The position numbers and the translations under genes were made by a program. Below are positions 6,652-14,417 of a stretch of 34,250 bases of DNA, in pieces (the stretch's first letter is position 1; each line of letters begins with the position of its first letter). The notes under the pieces are model-generated. The model saw only the letters and a list, made by a program, of their open reading frames with translations, was not told the DNA's origin and ran no database searches. Where the stretch lies: assembly GCA_023701265.1 (NCBI GenBank), contig JAMPXI010000013.1:1-34250 (forward strand), in the 5' to 3' direction. The DNA is from Desulfuromonadales bacterium. GTDB lineage: Bacteria; Desulfobacterota; Desulfuromonadia; Desulfuromonadales; BM103.

Positions 6652-8415
6652 TCAGAAAAGTTCAACATTGCTGCCAAGATCGTCCGCCGAACACACTGGC
6701 AGCGGCCGATCGTCCTGGGCATGACTTTCTTTATGCTGTCTTAGAAAGCGATGGTGAATCTCCCGCTCGCTCATCATCGTGTAACGGTTCCGCAGGCTGA
6801 GGAGCATATGGTCGTCTTCGACATCCCGTTCCACCGCCCCATGCTCCCGGGCCAAAGCACGAAGCTCTTCGAGCACGGGCTCGGCATGGGCCAGGAACTG
6901 CCGGCGGATATCGAGCCCGGCCAGAGCCGCCTGCATTTCTTCACCAAGTTCGGCAACCTGCTGGCCGATCACGGCAATACTGGCATCGAACGACTGACTG
7001 ACGCCTTCCAGTTGCCCGATCTTGGCACGAGCCTCTTCGAGCAGTGCGCCAAGATCGGATTCGCAGTCGCTGGACTGCTGATCGCGGGCATCGAGTTCCT
7101 CGGCCTGGCCGCTGACACGCCGGCAGCCGTCGGCCATGGCCGCGGCATACCGGCCGGCATCCTCGGCGAGCGCCTGAATATTGCCGGCGATCACGGTCAG
7201 GCCGGCAGCCCGTACCGAACCATGGGCTGCGCTGACCGCGGCATTCTGAGCCAACAGCTGCATCTCCTCGCCTAGCCGCTCGATCTCCCCGGTCAAATCG
7301 GCCACATCGCGCACCGCCTGACAGACCGCGAAAACCGCCTGGCCGGCGGCAAGATGCGTGGTCTGAACCTTTTCAAGACAGAGAGTGACCGCCTGCAGTG
7401 ACGGGGCGATACGGGCGCACTGCTCGCTGCTGCTGGCAAACAGCGCGGCACGGGTATCGTCGGCGAGAGACTGCACGCCGTTGTGCATTCCCCGGAGATT
7501 GTGGCCGAGTCGCTCGATTGCTTCGCAAAATTCGCCGACGGCCAATGCCAGTTGGTCGTGCTGCAACTGACAGACGTCACCGGTTGCCGACTTTGCTCCG
7601 GCTTCGGCAAGAAGCACGGCACCCAGCCCGTCAAGCGCCCCGCGGATATGCTGCAGGCGCTGCCGGGTAATGTCCTGGAACTGCAGGGCGGCCACCAGCT
7701 CCCCGAAATTCCCGGCCAATTCCGTCGAGCACTGCTGTGTCCGGACAGCATGGTCGGCCGTCTGGACACAATGGGTTGCGACTTTTCCCAACAGCAGGCG
7801 GGCCTGCCGGATCTCGCCGTCAGCTTCGAGCAGCGGCCCGACCTGGGCCTGTTCCTCCATAACCATCGCCCGATGTCGCAAGGTGGCCAACACGTCACAG
7901 CGTTCGGCAATGTGATCGAGCTTCTCCTGCATCAGGGTGCCGAGATGGTGCAGTTCCTGACCCAAGACCTGGGCTCCCTGCCCATGGCTGCGGGCCGCCT
8001 CGATGCGGGTTGCCACGCGCAGGGCCTGTAGAGTCTTGACCACCTTGGTGAGCCCTCGCAGCGGCACCGACAAGGCCTCAACGTCGTGCGCAAGCGTAGC
8101 CAGAATCGCGCAGATGATCGTTGACCGGTCATGTGCCTCGGTCAGCCACAGGGCACTGCGTTCGATCAGCAGCTGCAGGCGGGTCACCGTCTGCTCGGCT
8201 GATGCGTCTTCTCCGAGCCGCAGCGTCCGCTCCGCCAGGCTGGTCAATACCACCGCGCGCCGGTGTCCATCCCGAACCTGCTCGCCAATCCGCAGAAAAG
8301 CCTGTTCGGTCAGCTGATCGATGCCGGCCAGTCGCGTAGACATGGACTGCAGGCGCCGGCCGGCGTCACGGTGCTGAAGCGGAACCGGGAGAAGATCAGG
8401 CATCCCCGTTCCCAT
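6652..8415 (-). CDS. Soluble MCP-like coiled-coil protein with internal duplication
   Basis: A 587-residue, almost wholly helical protein with no membrane segment or HAMP domain. It seems to be two copies of a unit of about 255 residues. Each copy has a degenerate MCP-hairpin-like segment: LQALRVATRIEAAR (129-142) and MQLLAQNAAVSAAHGS (385-400), the second followed by an 18-residue stretch of canonical MCP spacing. Each also has a D-I-x-R-Q-x-L-x-H motif: DITRQRLQH (248-256) and DIRRQFLAH (502-510). The first reads FQDITRQ, close to FQDLTGQ of CheZ, whose Asp and Gln are catalytic. It could be a cytoplasmic array component, a CheY phosphatase, or both. It overlaps the upstream receiver gene; ATG at 8415 or 8403 may be the start. 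Confidence 0.85.
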   Translation of the reverse strand: MGTGMPDLLPVPLQHRDAGRRLQSMSTRLAGIDQLTEQAFLRIGEQVRDGHRRAVVLTSLAERTLRLGEDASAEQTVTRLQLLIERSALWLTEAHDRSTIICAILATLAHDVEALSVPLRGLTKVVKTLQALRVATRIEAARSHGQGAQVLGQELHHLGTLMQEKLDHIAERCDVLATLRHRAMVMEEQAQVGPLLEADGEIRQARLLLGKVATHCVQTADHAVRTQQCSTELAGNFGELVAALQFQDITRQRLQHIRGALDGLGAVLLAEAGAKSATGDVCQLQHDQLALAVGEFCEAIERLGHNLRGMHNGVQSLADDTRAALFASSSEQCARIAPSLQAVTLCLEKVQTTHLAAGQAVFAVCQAVRDVADLTGEIERLGEEMQLLAQNAAVSAAHGSVRAAGLTVIAGNIQALAEDAGRYAAAMADGCRRVSGQAEELDARDQQSSDCESDLGALLEEARAKIGQLEGVSQSFDASIAVIGQQVAELGEEMQAALAGLDIRRQFLAHAEPVLEELRALAREHGAVERDVEDDHMLLSLRNRYTMMSEREIHHRFLRQHKESHAQDDRPLPVCSADDLGSNVELF

Positions 8416-8818
8416 GAATCAGGTGTTGATCCAATCGATCTCCCGGCAACGATACAGCGCCAAGCAGACTTTCGATCAGCCCGGGGAGCTCACCCATGCA
8501 AAACGGCTTATTCAACCAGGCACAGTTGCCGATCATGCGCAGATCCCATTGGTCCGCGTATCGATCCTCGCCAACCAGCAGGATCGGCAGGCTGCCCAGG
8601 CCCGGCCGCCAACGCACCTCTTTAATCAGGTCGCCGCTGCCGGTATCGGATGGATCGACGCCGATCACCAAAAGGTCCGGATTTCCGGCGGCCAGCGCAC
8701 CAGGGACACCGGACGCACCGTCAGCCTCGGCAACCCGATACCCCTGCAACTCCAGGGCAAAACGGAGCATGCCCCGGGCAGCGGCATGCTTATCGATCAA
8801 GAGAACGGATTTTGGCAC
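8396..8818 (-). CDS. Degenerate receiver (pseudo-response regulator)
   Basis: A 140-residue receiver-like domain and the first gene of the che operon. The fold is recognisable: KSVLLIDKHAAARGMLRFAL at the N-terminus, LPILLVGEDRY, and LNKPF with the conserved Lys. The phospho-acceptor is missing: where CheY next door has VTDLNMP with Asp53, this protein has VIGVDPS with Gly53. Asp55 is close but out of register. The acidic pair is reduced to Asp9-Lys10, and the Thr position is Gly. It probably works without phosphorylation, as a scaffold or by sensing partner state. GTG start at 8818 with GGAGAAGAGA just upstream. Its 3' end overlaps the MCP-like gene, suggesting the two products are made together. 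Confidence 0.85.
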   Translation of the reverse strand: MPKSVLLIDKHAAARGMLRFALELQGYRVAEADGASGVPGALAAGNPDLLVIGVDPSDTGSGDLIKEVRWRPGLGSLPILLVGEDRYADQWDLRMIGNCAWLNKPFCMGELPGLIESLLGAVSLPGDRLDQHLIHGNGDA

Positions 8819-8867
8819 TCTCTTCTCCAGCCAGGCAGAGGTAATGAAACGTCAAAGGTTAAGACGT

Positions 8868-8883
8868 ACCAATATCCGTGCCA
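8868..8883 (-). promoter_or_regulatory. Candidate sigma-54 promoter of the che operon
   Basis: The minus strand (8883 to 8868) reads TGGCACGGATATTGGT. Against the sigma-54 consensus TGGCACG-N4-TTGCW every base fits except one: the -12 C is G. The GG to G-x spacing is the required 10 bases. Transcription would start near 8857, giving a leader of about 38 bases before the GTG at 8818. A GAFTGA-bearing sigma-54 activator is encoded immediately upstream. The -12 mismatch is a real weakness. Confidence 0.5.
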
Positions 8884-9003
8884 AATTATATCCAGGTTAT
8901 TCGAATTTGCATCTGACGGCGTCATGCTCGTGAAATACAGCGGGCGGGGGGGGGACAGGGGGTGTGGCGATCTTGCTGAATCTTCGCCGTCAAGGCACAC
9001 TTA

Positions 9004-9031
9004 TGTGACACGGCGCGCAAAGCATGTCACA
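9004..9031. promoter_or_regulatory. Dyad TGTGACA-N14-TGTCACA, candidate activator site
   Basis: TGTGACA (9004-9010) and TGTCACA (9025-9031) are exact inverted half-sites with centres 21 bases apart, two DNA turns. The dyad lies about 130-155 bases upstream of the candidate sigma-54 promoter, a usual enhancer distance, and eight bases beyond the activator's stop codon. It could also fold as a hairpin ending the activator mRNA, but it has no T-run. Confidence 0.45.
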
Positions 9032-9039
9032 CAAACGCA

Positions 9040-10734
9040 TCAGCCAGATTCCGGCGGGGGGGTAATTCCGTATTCCTCGATCTTGCGGTAGATGGTTCTT
9101 CGGCTGATACCGAGCCGACGCGCCGCACGCGCCTTGTTCCCGCCGGCTTTTTCGAGTGCATCCAGGATAATCGCCGCCTCCCCTGCAAGTGGCAGAGGTG
9201 CATTGACCGGCGTGTCCTGAAGCTCGCGCGGCAGGTGGGCGATGTCGATCTCCGTCTGGCGGCAGACGACGAAGGCATGCTCGATGGCATGCTGCAATTC
9301 GCGGACATTGCCCGGCCATTGGTGGGAGACCAGCACGGCCATCGCATCAGCGGAAAACCCGCTGACCCTGCGGCCGAAGCGTTCATTGAAATGGTCGACA
9401 AAATGGTCGACCAGCAGCGGAATATCCTCGCGTCGCTCTCGCAATGGCGGCAACGGGATTTCGACCACCCGCAACCGGTAGTAGAGGTCTTCGCGAAACT
9501 CGCCGCGCCGAACTTTTTCCTGCAGGATGCTGTTGGTGGCTGTCACAATCCGCACGTCCACCGGTATCGATTGGCTGCTGCCAACCCGTTCGATCTCCTT
9601 GTTCTGCAGCACCCGCAGCAGACGCACCTGCATCGCCGGAGAGACGTCGCCGATCTCGTCAAGAAAGATGGTCCCGCGGTGGGCCAGTTGGAAGCGGCCG
9701 GCCTTGTCCTTGAGCGCCCCGGTGAACGCCCCCCGGACATGGCCGAACAATTCGCTTTCCAGCAGGTTTTCCGGCAAAGCGGCGCAGTTGACCTTGATCA
9801 GCGGCCCGCTGCGGCGCGGGCTGCGGCAGTGCAGGGCCTCGGCGACCAATTCCTTGCCGGTGCCGCTCTCGCCGGTCACCAGTACGGTCGTATCGACCTC
9901 GGCAAGATTTTCGATCAGCTCGTAAACCTGCTGCATGACGGCACTCCGACCGACGATGTGCTCGAAGTTGTACCGCTTCTTCAAATCTCGCTCGAGGTTC
10001 TCCAGACGGGTCTCGTCGCGAATGCTGATGACCGCGCCTTGCGCTGAACCGTCACTGTCGGCCCATGGCGCCGCAGCCATCAGCAGGATGCGGGATGGTT
10101 GTCCGGACGTTGCCACCTCGAGACGGTATCCATCCACGGCCTTCCCGTCGCCAATCGCACGGCCGGAAAGGTCCCGCAACGGTACGCCGATCGTCTCGGC
10201 AAGCCGGGAGAGCGGCAAACCGCCGACTTCACACGGCAGTCCGAGCATGACGATCGCCGCGGCATTGGCCTCAAGCACCACCAGATTACGGTCGATCAGC
10301 AGGATCCCCTCGCGCACGCTGCGGAAGATTGCTTCGAGGTGCGCCCGATAGAGTTCGCGCTCTTCGACCACTTCGCGATGGTGCAAGGCCTGGCGAGTGA
10401 CCCGCAGCAGCGTTTCCTGGCGAAGCGGCTTGGGAATGTAATCGAACGCGCCACGCCGCAGCGCTTCCGTGGCCGTATCGATTTCCGGAGACCCGGTGAT
10501 CATCACCACCGGGCACAAGGGGAACCTCTGCCGTACCTCGCCGAGCAGATCGAGCCCGCTTTCGCCCCCGAGCTTGATGTCGACAAACACCAGATCGAAG
10601 ACTTCGCCATCCAGATGGCTCAGCGCTTCGGATGCCGACGCCGCGGCGCGCACCTGGTGGCCGGCGTCCTCGAGGAATGCGGCAAAGGTGAAGCGGATGC
10701 TCTCCTCGTCGTCGACGACCAGAATCCGGCGCAT
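9040..10734 (-). CDS. Sigma-54-dependent response regulator (receiver-PAS-AAA+-HTH)
   Basis: A 564-residue transcription activator. Receiver at 1-120 (Asp8-Asp9, acceptor Asp52, Lys near 102); PAS domain at about 130-245; AAA+ ATPase at about 258-490 with Walker A GESGTGKE (288-295), the sigma-54-contacting GAFTGA (335-340) and Walker B TIFLDEIGD; Fis-type helix-turn-helix at the C-terminus (NKARAARRLGISRRTIYRKI). When phosphorylated it should remodel sigma-54 holoenzyme at distant promoters. I use the ATG at 10734, since the receiver begins there (MRRILVVDDEES); upstream in-frame starts would overlap the preceding gene and have no better ribosome site. It lies 10 bases after its paralog, in one operon with the histidine kinase, its likely partner. 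A PAS between receiver and ATPase is uncommon. Confidence 0.95.
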   Translation of the reverse strand: MRRILVVDDEESIRFTFAAFLEDAGHQVRAAASASEALSHLDGEVFDLVFVDIKLGGESGLDLLGEVRQRFPLCPVVMITGSPEIDTATEALRRGAFDYIPKPLRQETLLRVTRQALHHREVVEERELYRAHLEAIFRSVREGILLIDRNLVVLEANAAAIVMLGLPCEVGGLPLSRLAETIGVPLRDLSGRAIGDGKAVDGYRLEVATSGQPSRILLMAAAPWADSDGSAQGAVISIRDETRLENLERDLKKRYNFEHIVGRSAVMQQVYELIENLAEVDTTVLVTGESGTGKELVAEALHCRSPRRSGPLIKVNCAALPENLLESELFGHVRGAFTGALKDKAGRFQLAHRGTIFLDEIGDVSPAMQVRLLRVLQNKEIERVGSSQSIPVDVRIVTATNSILQEKVRRGEFREDLYYRLRVVEIPLPPLRERREDIPLLVDHFVDHFNERFGRRVSGFSADAMAVLVSHQWPGNVRELQHAIEHAFVVCRQTEIDIAHLPRELQDTPVNAPLPLAGEAAIILDALEKAGGNKARAARRLGISRRTIYRKIEEYGITPPPESG

Positions 10735-10744
10735 CACGCTGCTT

Positions 10745-11509
10745 TCACGCCGAGTCGGCATTCGCGTCGCGCAATGGCGGCCCTTCATCGCGCAGGACCA
10801 GAACCACGCCGGTTTCCCGACCGGCCTGACCGGTCAAGGGGGCCATGGTCAGGCTCACCAGCAGCGGTTGCCCGAGGGTGTTGTGCATTTGCATGCGGTA
10901 AATCTCGCCCAGGCAGCGCTGGGTCACGATGTCCTGGAATTGCCGAGCGGTCGAGCAGTCAGTGCTCTGAGACAGTTCGTCGAGTGTCCGGCCGACGACG
11001 TCCTTGTCACAGACCAGCATGCGCCGCGCCGAGTCGTTGATGTCGACCAGGCGGAACTGCTCATCGAACACCAGGATCCCCTCTTGAATGCTCTGGAAGA
11101 CCGCCGCCATCCGCAGCCGGAATGTCTCCTGTTGATCAAGCAGTCCCTTGCGCTCAAGCGCCCGCCGGGCGATACGCAGGAGTTCATCCTGGTGTACCGG
11201 CTTGGTCAGGTAGTCGAAGGCTCCGAGCCGGACCGCCTCGGCGGCAGTCGTAACCTCGGGCGCACCGGTAATCATGACGACCGGACAGTTCGGATTGTTT
11301 TCACGCACGTGACGCAGTATCTGCATACCGCTTTCACGGCCGAGCAGAATGTCGATGAACACGGCATCGTAGGCTGTGGCCGCGACCAAGTCGAGTGCCA
11401 CCTTGACCGATGGCGCCGTATCAACCTGATAACCGGCATCGGTCAGGAAGGCATCGAAAGTGAAACGGATGCTCTCCTCGTCATCAACCACCAATATGCG
11501 TTGGGGCAT
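10745..11509 (-). CDS. Receiver-PAS protein without output domain
   Basis: A 254-residue protein: complete receiver (Asp9-Asp10, acceptor Asp53, Lys near 104 in YLTKPV) followed by a PAS domain (about 135-245), ending at VLVLRDEGPPLRD. It is a clear paralog of the downstream activator: both begin RILVVDDEESIRFTF, and both carry CPVVMITG and GAFDY in the same places and a PAS at the same position. This copy stops where the activator's AAA+ region begins. It may compete for phosphate, relay it, or dimerise with the activator. The ATG at 11509 is supported by AAGGAGGAG six bases upstream; an upstream in-frame start at 11611 would add 34 residues unlike a receiver. Confidence 0.92.
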   Translation of the reverse strand: MPQRILVVDDEESIRFTFDAFLTDAGYQVDTAPSVKVALDLVAATAYDAVFIDILLGRESGMQILRHVRENNPNCPVVMITGAPEVTTAAEAVRLGAFDYLTKPVHQDELLRIARRALERKGLLDQQETFRLRMAAVFQSIQEGILVFDEQFRLVDINDSARRMLVCDKDVVGRTLDELSQSTDCSTARQFQDIVTQRCLGEIYRMQMHNTLGQPLLVSLTMAPLTGQAGRETGVVLVLRDEGPPLRDANADSA

Positions 11510-11616
11510 TGAGTTCTCCTCCTTGCTGAAAATAGTCAGATCGATGCTGTCTCTGGCAAAGCCGCTGCAATTGCCGGGCCCACCCGTAACTGGTCGGCCG
11601 CTCTTCGACACAGTCG

Positions 11617-14280
11617 TTACCCGTGCGCCGTGGACGTACAGGCCGGGAGATCAACGGTTACTTCGGTCCAGGCACCTTGTTCGCTGGCGATCGACAGCAA
11701 CCCGTCATGTTTTTTGGCGATTTCGAAGCTGATGCTCAGCCCCAGTCCGGTGCCGATACCGGCCGGCTTGGTGGTGACAAAAGGGGTCATGACCCTTTCG
11801 AGCATTTCCGGAGGGATGCCGGTACCGTGATCCCTGACTTTCAATCGCACAAAGGGACGGCCCTCCAGTTCGACCTGCCGTCCATTGATCAGAAGAATCT
11901 TGTTGGCATGCGGCTCGGGATATTTCTCGGCAAGGGCGTGGCGGGAGTTGCTGATCAGGTTGAGGAAGAGTTGCTGGATCTGGTGGCTGCGGCTTTCCAC
12001 CCGAGGCAGGTCGGGCGGCAGATCGATTTGCAGATCGACCGCTTCCTTGCGCAACTGCGATTCACACAGGAGCAGCGCTTCGGCCAGAGCCTCGCGGATC
12101 GACACGACCTTCCGGTCGCTGCTCTCCTCATGGGCGAAAATCAACAATTCGCGAACAATGGTCGCAATGCGGTCCCCTTCCTTGATAATCCGCTTTGCCA
12201 GGTCATGCTCCCGTGAGCCCTCCGCGGCGCGATTGCAAATCAATTGGGCGTAATTGATCACACCGCTGATCGGATTGTTGATTTCGTGGGCTACGCCGGC
12301 AGCCAGTTCGCCCAGGGCCGCCAACTGGCTGGCCCGGCTCCGCTGCCGCTCGCCTTCAAGCTCTTCAGTAATATCTTCGGCAATCAGGACAACCTGAATA
12401 ACCACGGCCTCACTTTTCACCGGGAAAGCGCGCAGACTCCAGGTCAAGCCTTGCCGATCCACGACTTCTCCGACCTCGCGCCGGCCGGAAGCGAAACAGC
12501 GCACGGCCGGACAATTCTGGCACGGCTCAGTGCGGCCAAAGCGGCAGACAAAGCAACGATTGTCATCAGACGGGCCACCGCCAGGCCTCTGGGGTCCGGC
12601 GCTTTCACGGTTCGACCAGGCGACCTGCATATCGGGCATCAGCAGATCGATCCGGTCGGTAATTCCCTCGAGCAGCACCGAGAACTGCTGGAACAACTCC
12701 TGGTAGCGCAGCTTACCGATGCGTAATGATGCTTCGGCCACTTTGAGCCGGGTCACGTCGGCGAAGGTGACCACGGCGGCATTGACCTCGCCATGCAGCG
12801 ACCATTGCGGACGGCTGTTCACCTGCAGCCAGATCTCCCGGCCATCGTGCAGGCAGAGTCCCACCACCTGGTTGTCGACCTTGGCGGAGGTGCGCAGGGT
12901 GATGCTGGCGGGATACTCATCAGGGGGGCAGGGGGTGCCGTCCTCGTGGATGGCCCGCCACTGCTCGGCCAGGATACTCTGGCCGAGCAGTTCGCTCCGC
13001 GAAAGGCAGAGGATCCGTTCCGCAGCTTCGTTGCAATCGGTGATTTTTCCGGCGCGGTCGATAATCAGCAGCCCTTCGCCCATCCCGGTGATCAGCGAGC
13101 GAAAACGCTCCTCGCTGGCCCGCAGGAAGGTTTCGCGCTCCATGACCGCCGCCCCCATTTCCAGGAAGTTTGCGGACAGATCGTTCAGTTCGACGAAACT
13201 GTTATTCCCCAGCCGCTCCAACCCCTGATAGTCGCCGCGCGTCACCCCCTGGGTGCTGTCGCGCAACGTCAGCAGCGGACGGACCACCTGCCGCGATTGC
13301 CAAAAAGCCAGACCACCGCCAAAGACGACCGCTATCAACAACGTGGATATCAAAATGACGCGTAACTGGTAGGCGCCCAGCAAGGCACCTTCACGCGACA
13401 TGGAGGCATAAACCACCCAACCACATCGCGGGATGACCAGCGCGCTCTCGAGCAGCTTCTGATCCTCATGGAATTTGGTTGCGACCTCCTTGCCGGAACT
13501 CAGGGCTGCCTGTACCTCTGGATGGGCAAGATAGTTGGGGGGCTCCAGTGCCGGTTGCTGAGTGGAGTTCACCATCAGCTTGCCGTGACGGTCGATGATC
13601 GCGAACGCCTTGTTTTCCGACAGACTTGCACGGCGATCGAGATAAACGGACAGCTGGTCTAGGGCAACGGTTCCCAGCAGATAGCCGTCAGGCAATTTCG
13701 CCATGGACATCACCGAGAGTTTGCCGGTCGCCACCGAGACGAAGGGATCGAACCAGACGATGGCAGTGGCATCTTCCGCGACTGGCAAGGCAGGCAGGCG
13801 ATGCCGGTCGAATTGCGGACCGACTCTGGAAAGATCGTCCAGATAGCTCCGGCGCTGCGCAGCCAGTTTGGCGGGCAAGCTCACACTCCGGACACGCATG
13901 TTTTCGTCCATACGGTAGATCGCGTCAAAATGCCTTGATTGATCAGCGACAGCCTGCAGGAATACTTCGACATCCGCTGGGGCCGCGGCCTGCAAGCGCT
14001 CGATCAAGCTTCGGCTCATCAGCAGATCTGACTCGGCCTGGCCGAGAAAATCACTAGTCTCGTTACGGATATTGAGGGTTTGTTTATACAGGCGGGCACC
14101 GGCCTCATCCAGTTGATGCTTGACCATGTACTGGTAGGCAAACCAGCCGAACAGCAGCAGGGGGAGCGTGGCGGCGGCAATAAAACGCAACCCCAGGACG
14201 CTTTGCAGTGTAGAAAGACGGGACATGATCCATCGATGGTAGTGAAGCGTTGACGGATGACCGCCATGACGATGCTTCAT
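11617..14280 (-). CDS. Membrane sensor histidine kinase (Cache-HAMP-PAS-PAS-HisKA)
   Basis: A sensor kinase of about 887 residues. TM1 near 32-50; a large periplasmic Cache-like sensor (about 55-300); TM2 near 303-325; HAMP; a first PAS near 400-520; a second PAS-like region near 540-640 with a cysteine cluster (CFVCRFGRTEPCQNCP); HisKA with H-box AAGVAHEINNP near 660; ATPase with N-box NLISNSRHAL, G1 RDHGTGIPP and G2 GIGTGLGLS. It is of the NtrB-like class that often partners sigma-54 activators, and two receiver genes follow in the same operon. Start is uncertain: ATG 14280 has GGGAAG seven bases upstream; 14304 and 14226 are alternatives. The stimulus is unknown; the cysteines suggest a metal or redox site. 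Confidence 0.93.
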   Translation of the reverse strand: MKHRHGGHPSTLHYHRWIMSRLSTLQSVLGLRFIAAATLPLLLFGWFAYQYMVKHQLDEAGARLYKQTLNIRNETSDFLGQAESDLLMSRSLIERLQAAAPADVEVFLQAVADQSRHFDAIYRMDENMRVRSVSLPAKLAAQRRSYLDDLSRVGPQFDRHRLPALPVAEDATAIVWFDPFVSVATGKLSVMSMAKLPDGYLLGTVALDQLSVYLDRRASLSENKAFAIIDRHGKLMVNSTQQPALEPPNYLAHPEVQAALSSGKEVATKFHEDQKLLESALVIPRCGWVVYASMSREGALLGAYQLRVILISTLLIAVVFGGGLAFWQSRQVVRPLLTLRDSTQGVTRGDYQGLERLGNNSFVELNDLSANFLEMGAAVMERETFLRASEERFRSLITGMGEGLLIIDRAGKITDCNEAAERILCLSRSELLGQSILAEQWRAIHEDGTPCPPDEYPASITLRTSAKVDNQVVGLCLHDGREIWLQVNSRPQWSLHGEVNAAVVTFADVTRLKVAEASLRIGKLRYQELFQQFSVLLEGITDRIDLLMPDMQVAWSNRESAGPQRPGGGPSDDNRCFVCRFGRTEPCQNCPAVRCFASGRREVGEVVDRQGLTWSLRAFPVKSEAVVIQVVLIAEDITEELEGERQRSRASQLAALGELAAGVAHEINNPISGVINYAQLICNRAAEGSREHDLAKRIIKEGDRIATIVRELLIFAHEESSDRKVVSIREALAEALLLCESQLRKEAVDLQIDLPPDLPRVESRSHQIQQLFLNLISNSRHALAEKYPEPHANKILLINGRQVELEGRPFVRLKVRDHGTGIPPEMLERVMTPFVTTKPAGIGTGLGLSISFEIAKKHDGLLSIASEQGAWTEVTVDLPACTSTAHG

Positions 14281-14372
14281 GATCCGGCTTCCCGACATGA
14301 GCATGTTGGAAGGGGCAAGAAGTTTCGAGCGGACGGCTTGTTGATGGTGCCTTAATTTTCCAGGTTTTTCAA

Positions 14373-14386
14373 TGACAGACTTGTCA
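14373..14386. promoter_or_regulatory. Small dyad upstream of the histidine kinase
   Basis: TGACA-GACT-TGTCA is an exact inverted repeat with a 4-base centre in the 137-base gap between cheR and the kinase gene. It could be an operator for a separate kinase-regulator promoter. The rest of this gap shows no clear -35/-10 pair. Low confidence because the arms are only five bases. Confidence 0.25.
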
Positions 14387-14417
14387 GGGGGAGCGATCGA
14401 AGCGGTTGTCTCTCCGG

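Noticed and set aside
11510-11611. Upstream start of the receiver-PAS protein
   Set aside because: The extra 34 residues do not resemble a receiver, while the ATG at 11509 has a strong ribosome site and begins the domain.
11540-11616. GTAAC/GTTAC inverted words between the kinase and receiver-PAS genes
   Set aside because: Only five bases pair with a long gap; this is expected by chance.
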